Of a stretch of DNA of 64,000 nucleotides, positions 32,726 through 64,000 are shown one piece after another. This DNA is from Beaufortia kweichowensis (taxonomy: Eukaryota > Chordata > Actinopteri > Cypriniformes > Gastromyzontidae). How positions within the stretch are numbered: position 1 is the stretch's first letter; each line of letters starts with the position of its first letter. Below the pieces are notes generated by a model, which was not told where the DNA came from, searched no databases, and was given only the letters and a program-made list of their open reading frames with translations. Location of the stretch: positions 11,786,001-11,850,000 of the forward strand of contig CM032800.1 in assembly GCA_019155185.1 (NCBI GenBank), written 5' to 3'. Position numbers and translations under genes: made by a program.

Positions 32726-64000
<31,275 letters not shown>

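Overview
The window looks like a piece of a teleost fish genome, most likely a cyprinid (carp, goldfish or zebrafish group). It is AT-rich and intron-rich, carries long CT/GA dinucleotide tracts, and has many small fish-type transposon relics: foldback MITEs, a Tc1 transposase relic, and the fish repeat with the 'cagacgcttttatccaaagc' motif. The cyprinid assignment is an inference from the repeats, not a measurement. I saw no bacterial genes, CRISPR array, tRNA or rRNA.

There is one recognisable gene, on the + strand. From 32726 to the right edge, 17 exons splice in frame with matching phases and no internal stop. They encode about 1,086 residues made almost wholly of cadherin repeats: ten repeat boundaries of the DxNDNxPxF type, with LDYE/DRE and DxD calcium motifs. 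Repeat order, variant linkers and local sequence match the neural-cadherin (CadN-like) type III classic cadherins, known from Drosophila CadN and chick Hz-cadherin and reported as absent from mammals. Both ends are missing. The first exon begins in phase 1, so at least one upstream exon exists. The last exon runs off the right edge, before any EGF/laminin-G, transmembrane or cytoplasmic part.

The left half (1-32725) has no exon I can defend. It is either a giant upstream intron or intergenic DNA. It holds microsatellites, transposon relics, and several low-repeat blocks that read like conserved non-coding elements (2540-3010, 5810-6260, 12650-13900, 17520-17860, 20640-21490, 24090-24420). One has two POU octamers exactly 20 bp apart. 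The 16 introns on the right contain MITEs, a 640-bp purine-strand degenerate repeat, a CT tract of about 197 bp that forms the whole 3' splice-site region of intron 4, and further candidate regulatory blocks in introns 4 and 15.

The most notable points are the CadN-type cadherin itself, its apparently calcium-free linkers, the microsatellite used as a polypyrimidine tract, one very weak but apparently obligatory splice donor (47154), and several interspersed repeat families that can be defined only by comparing copies within this window.
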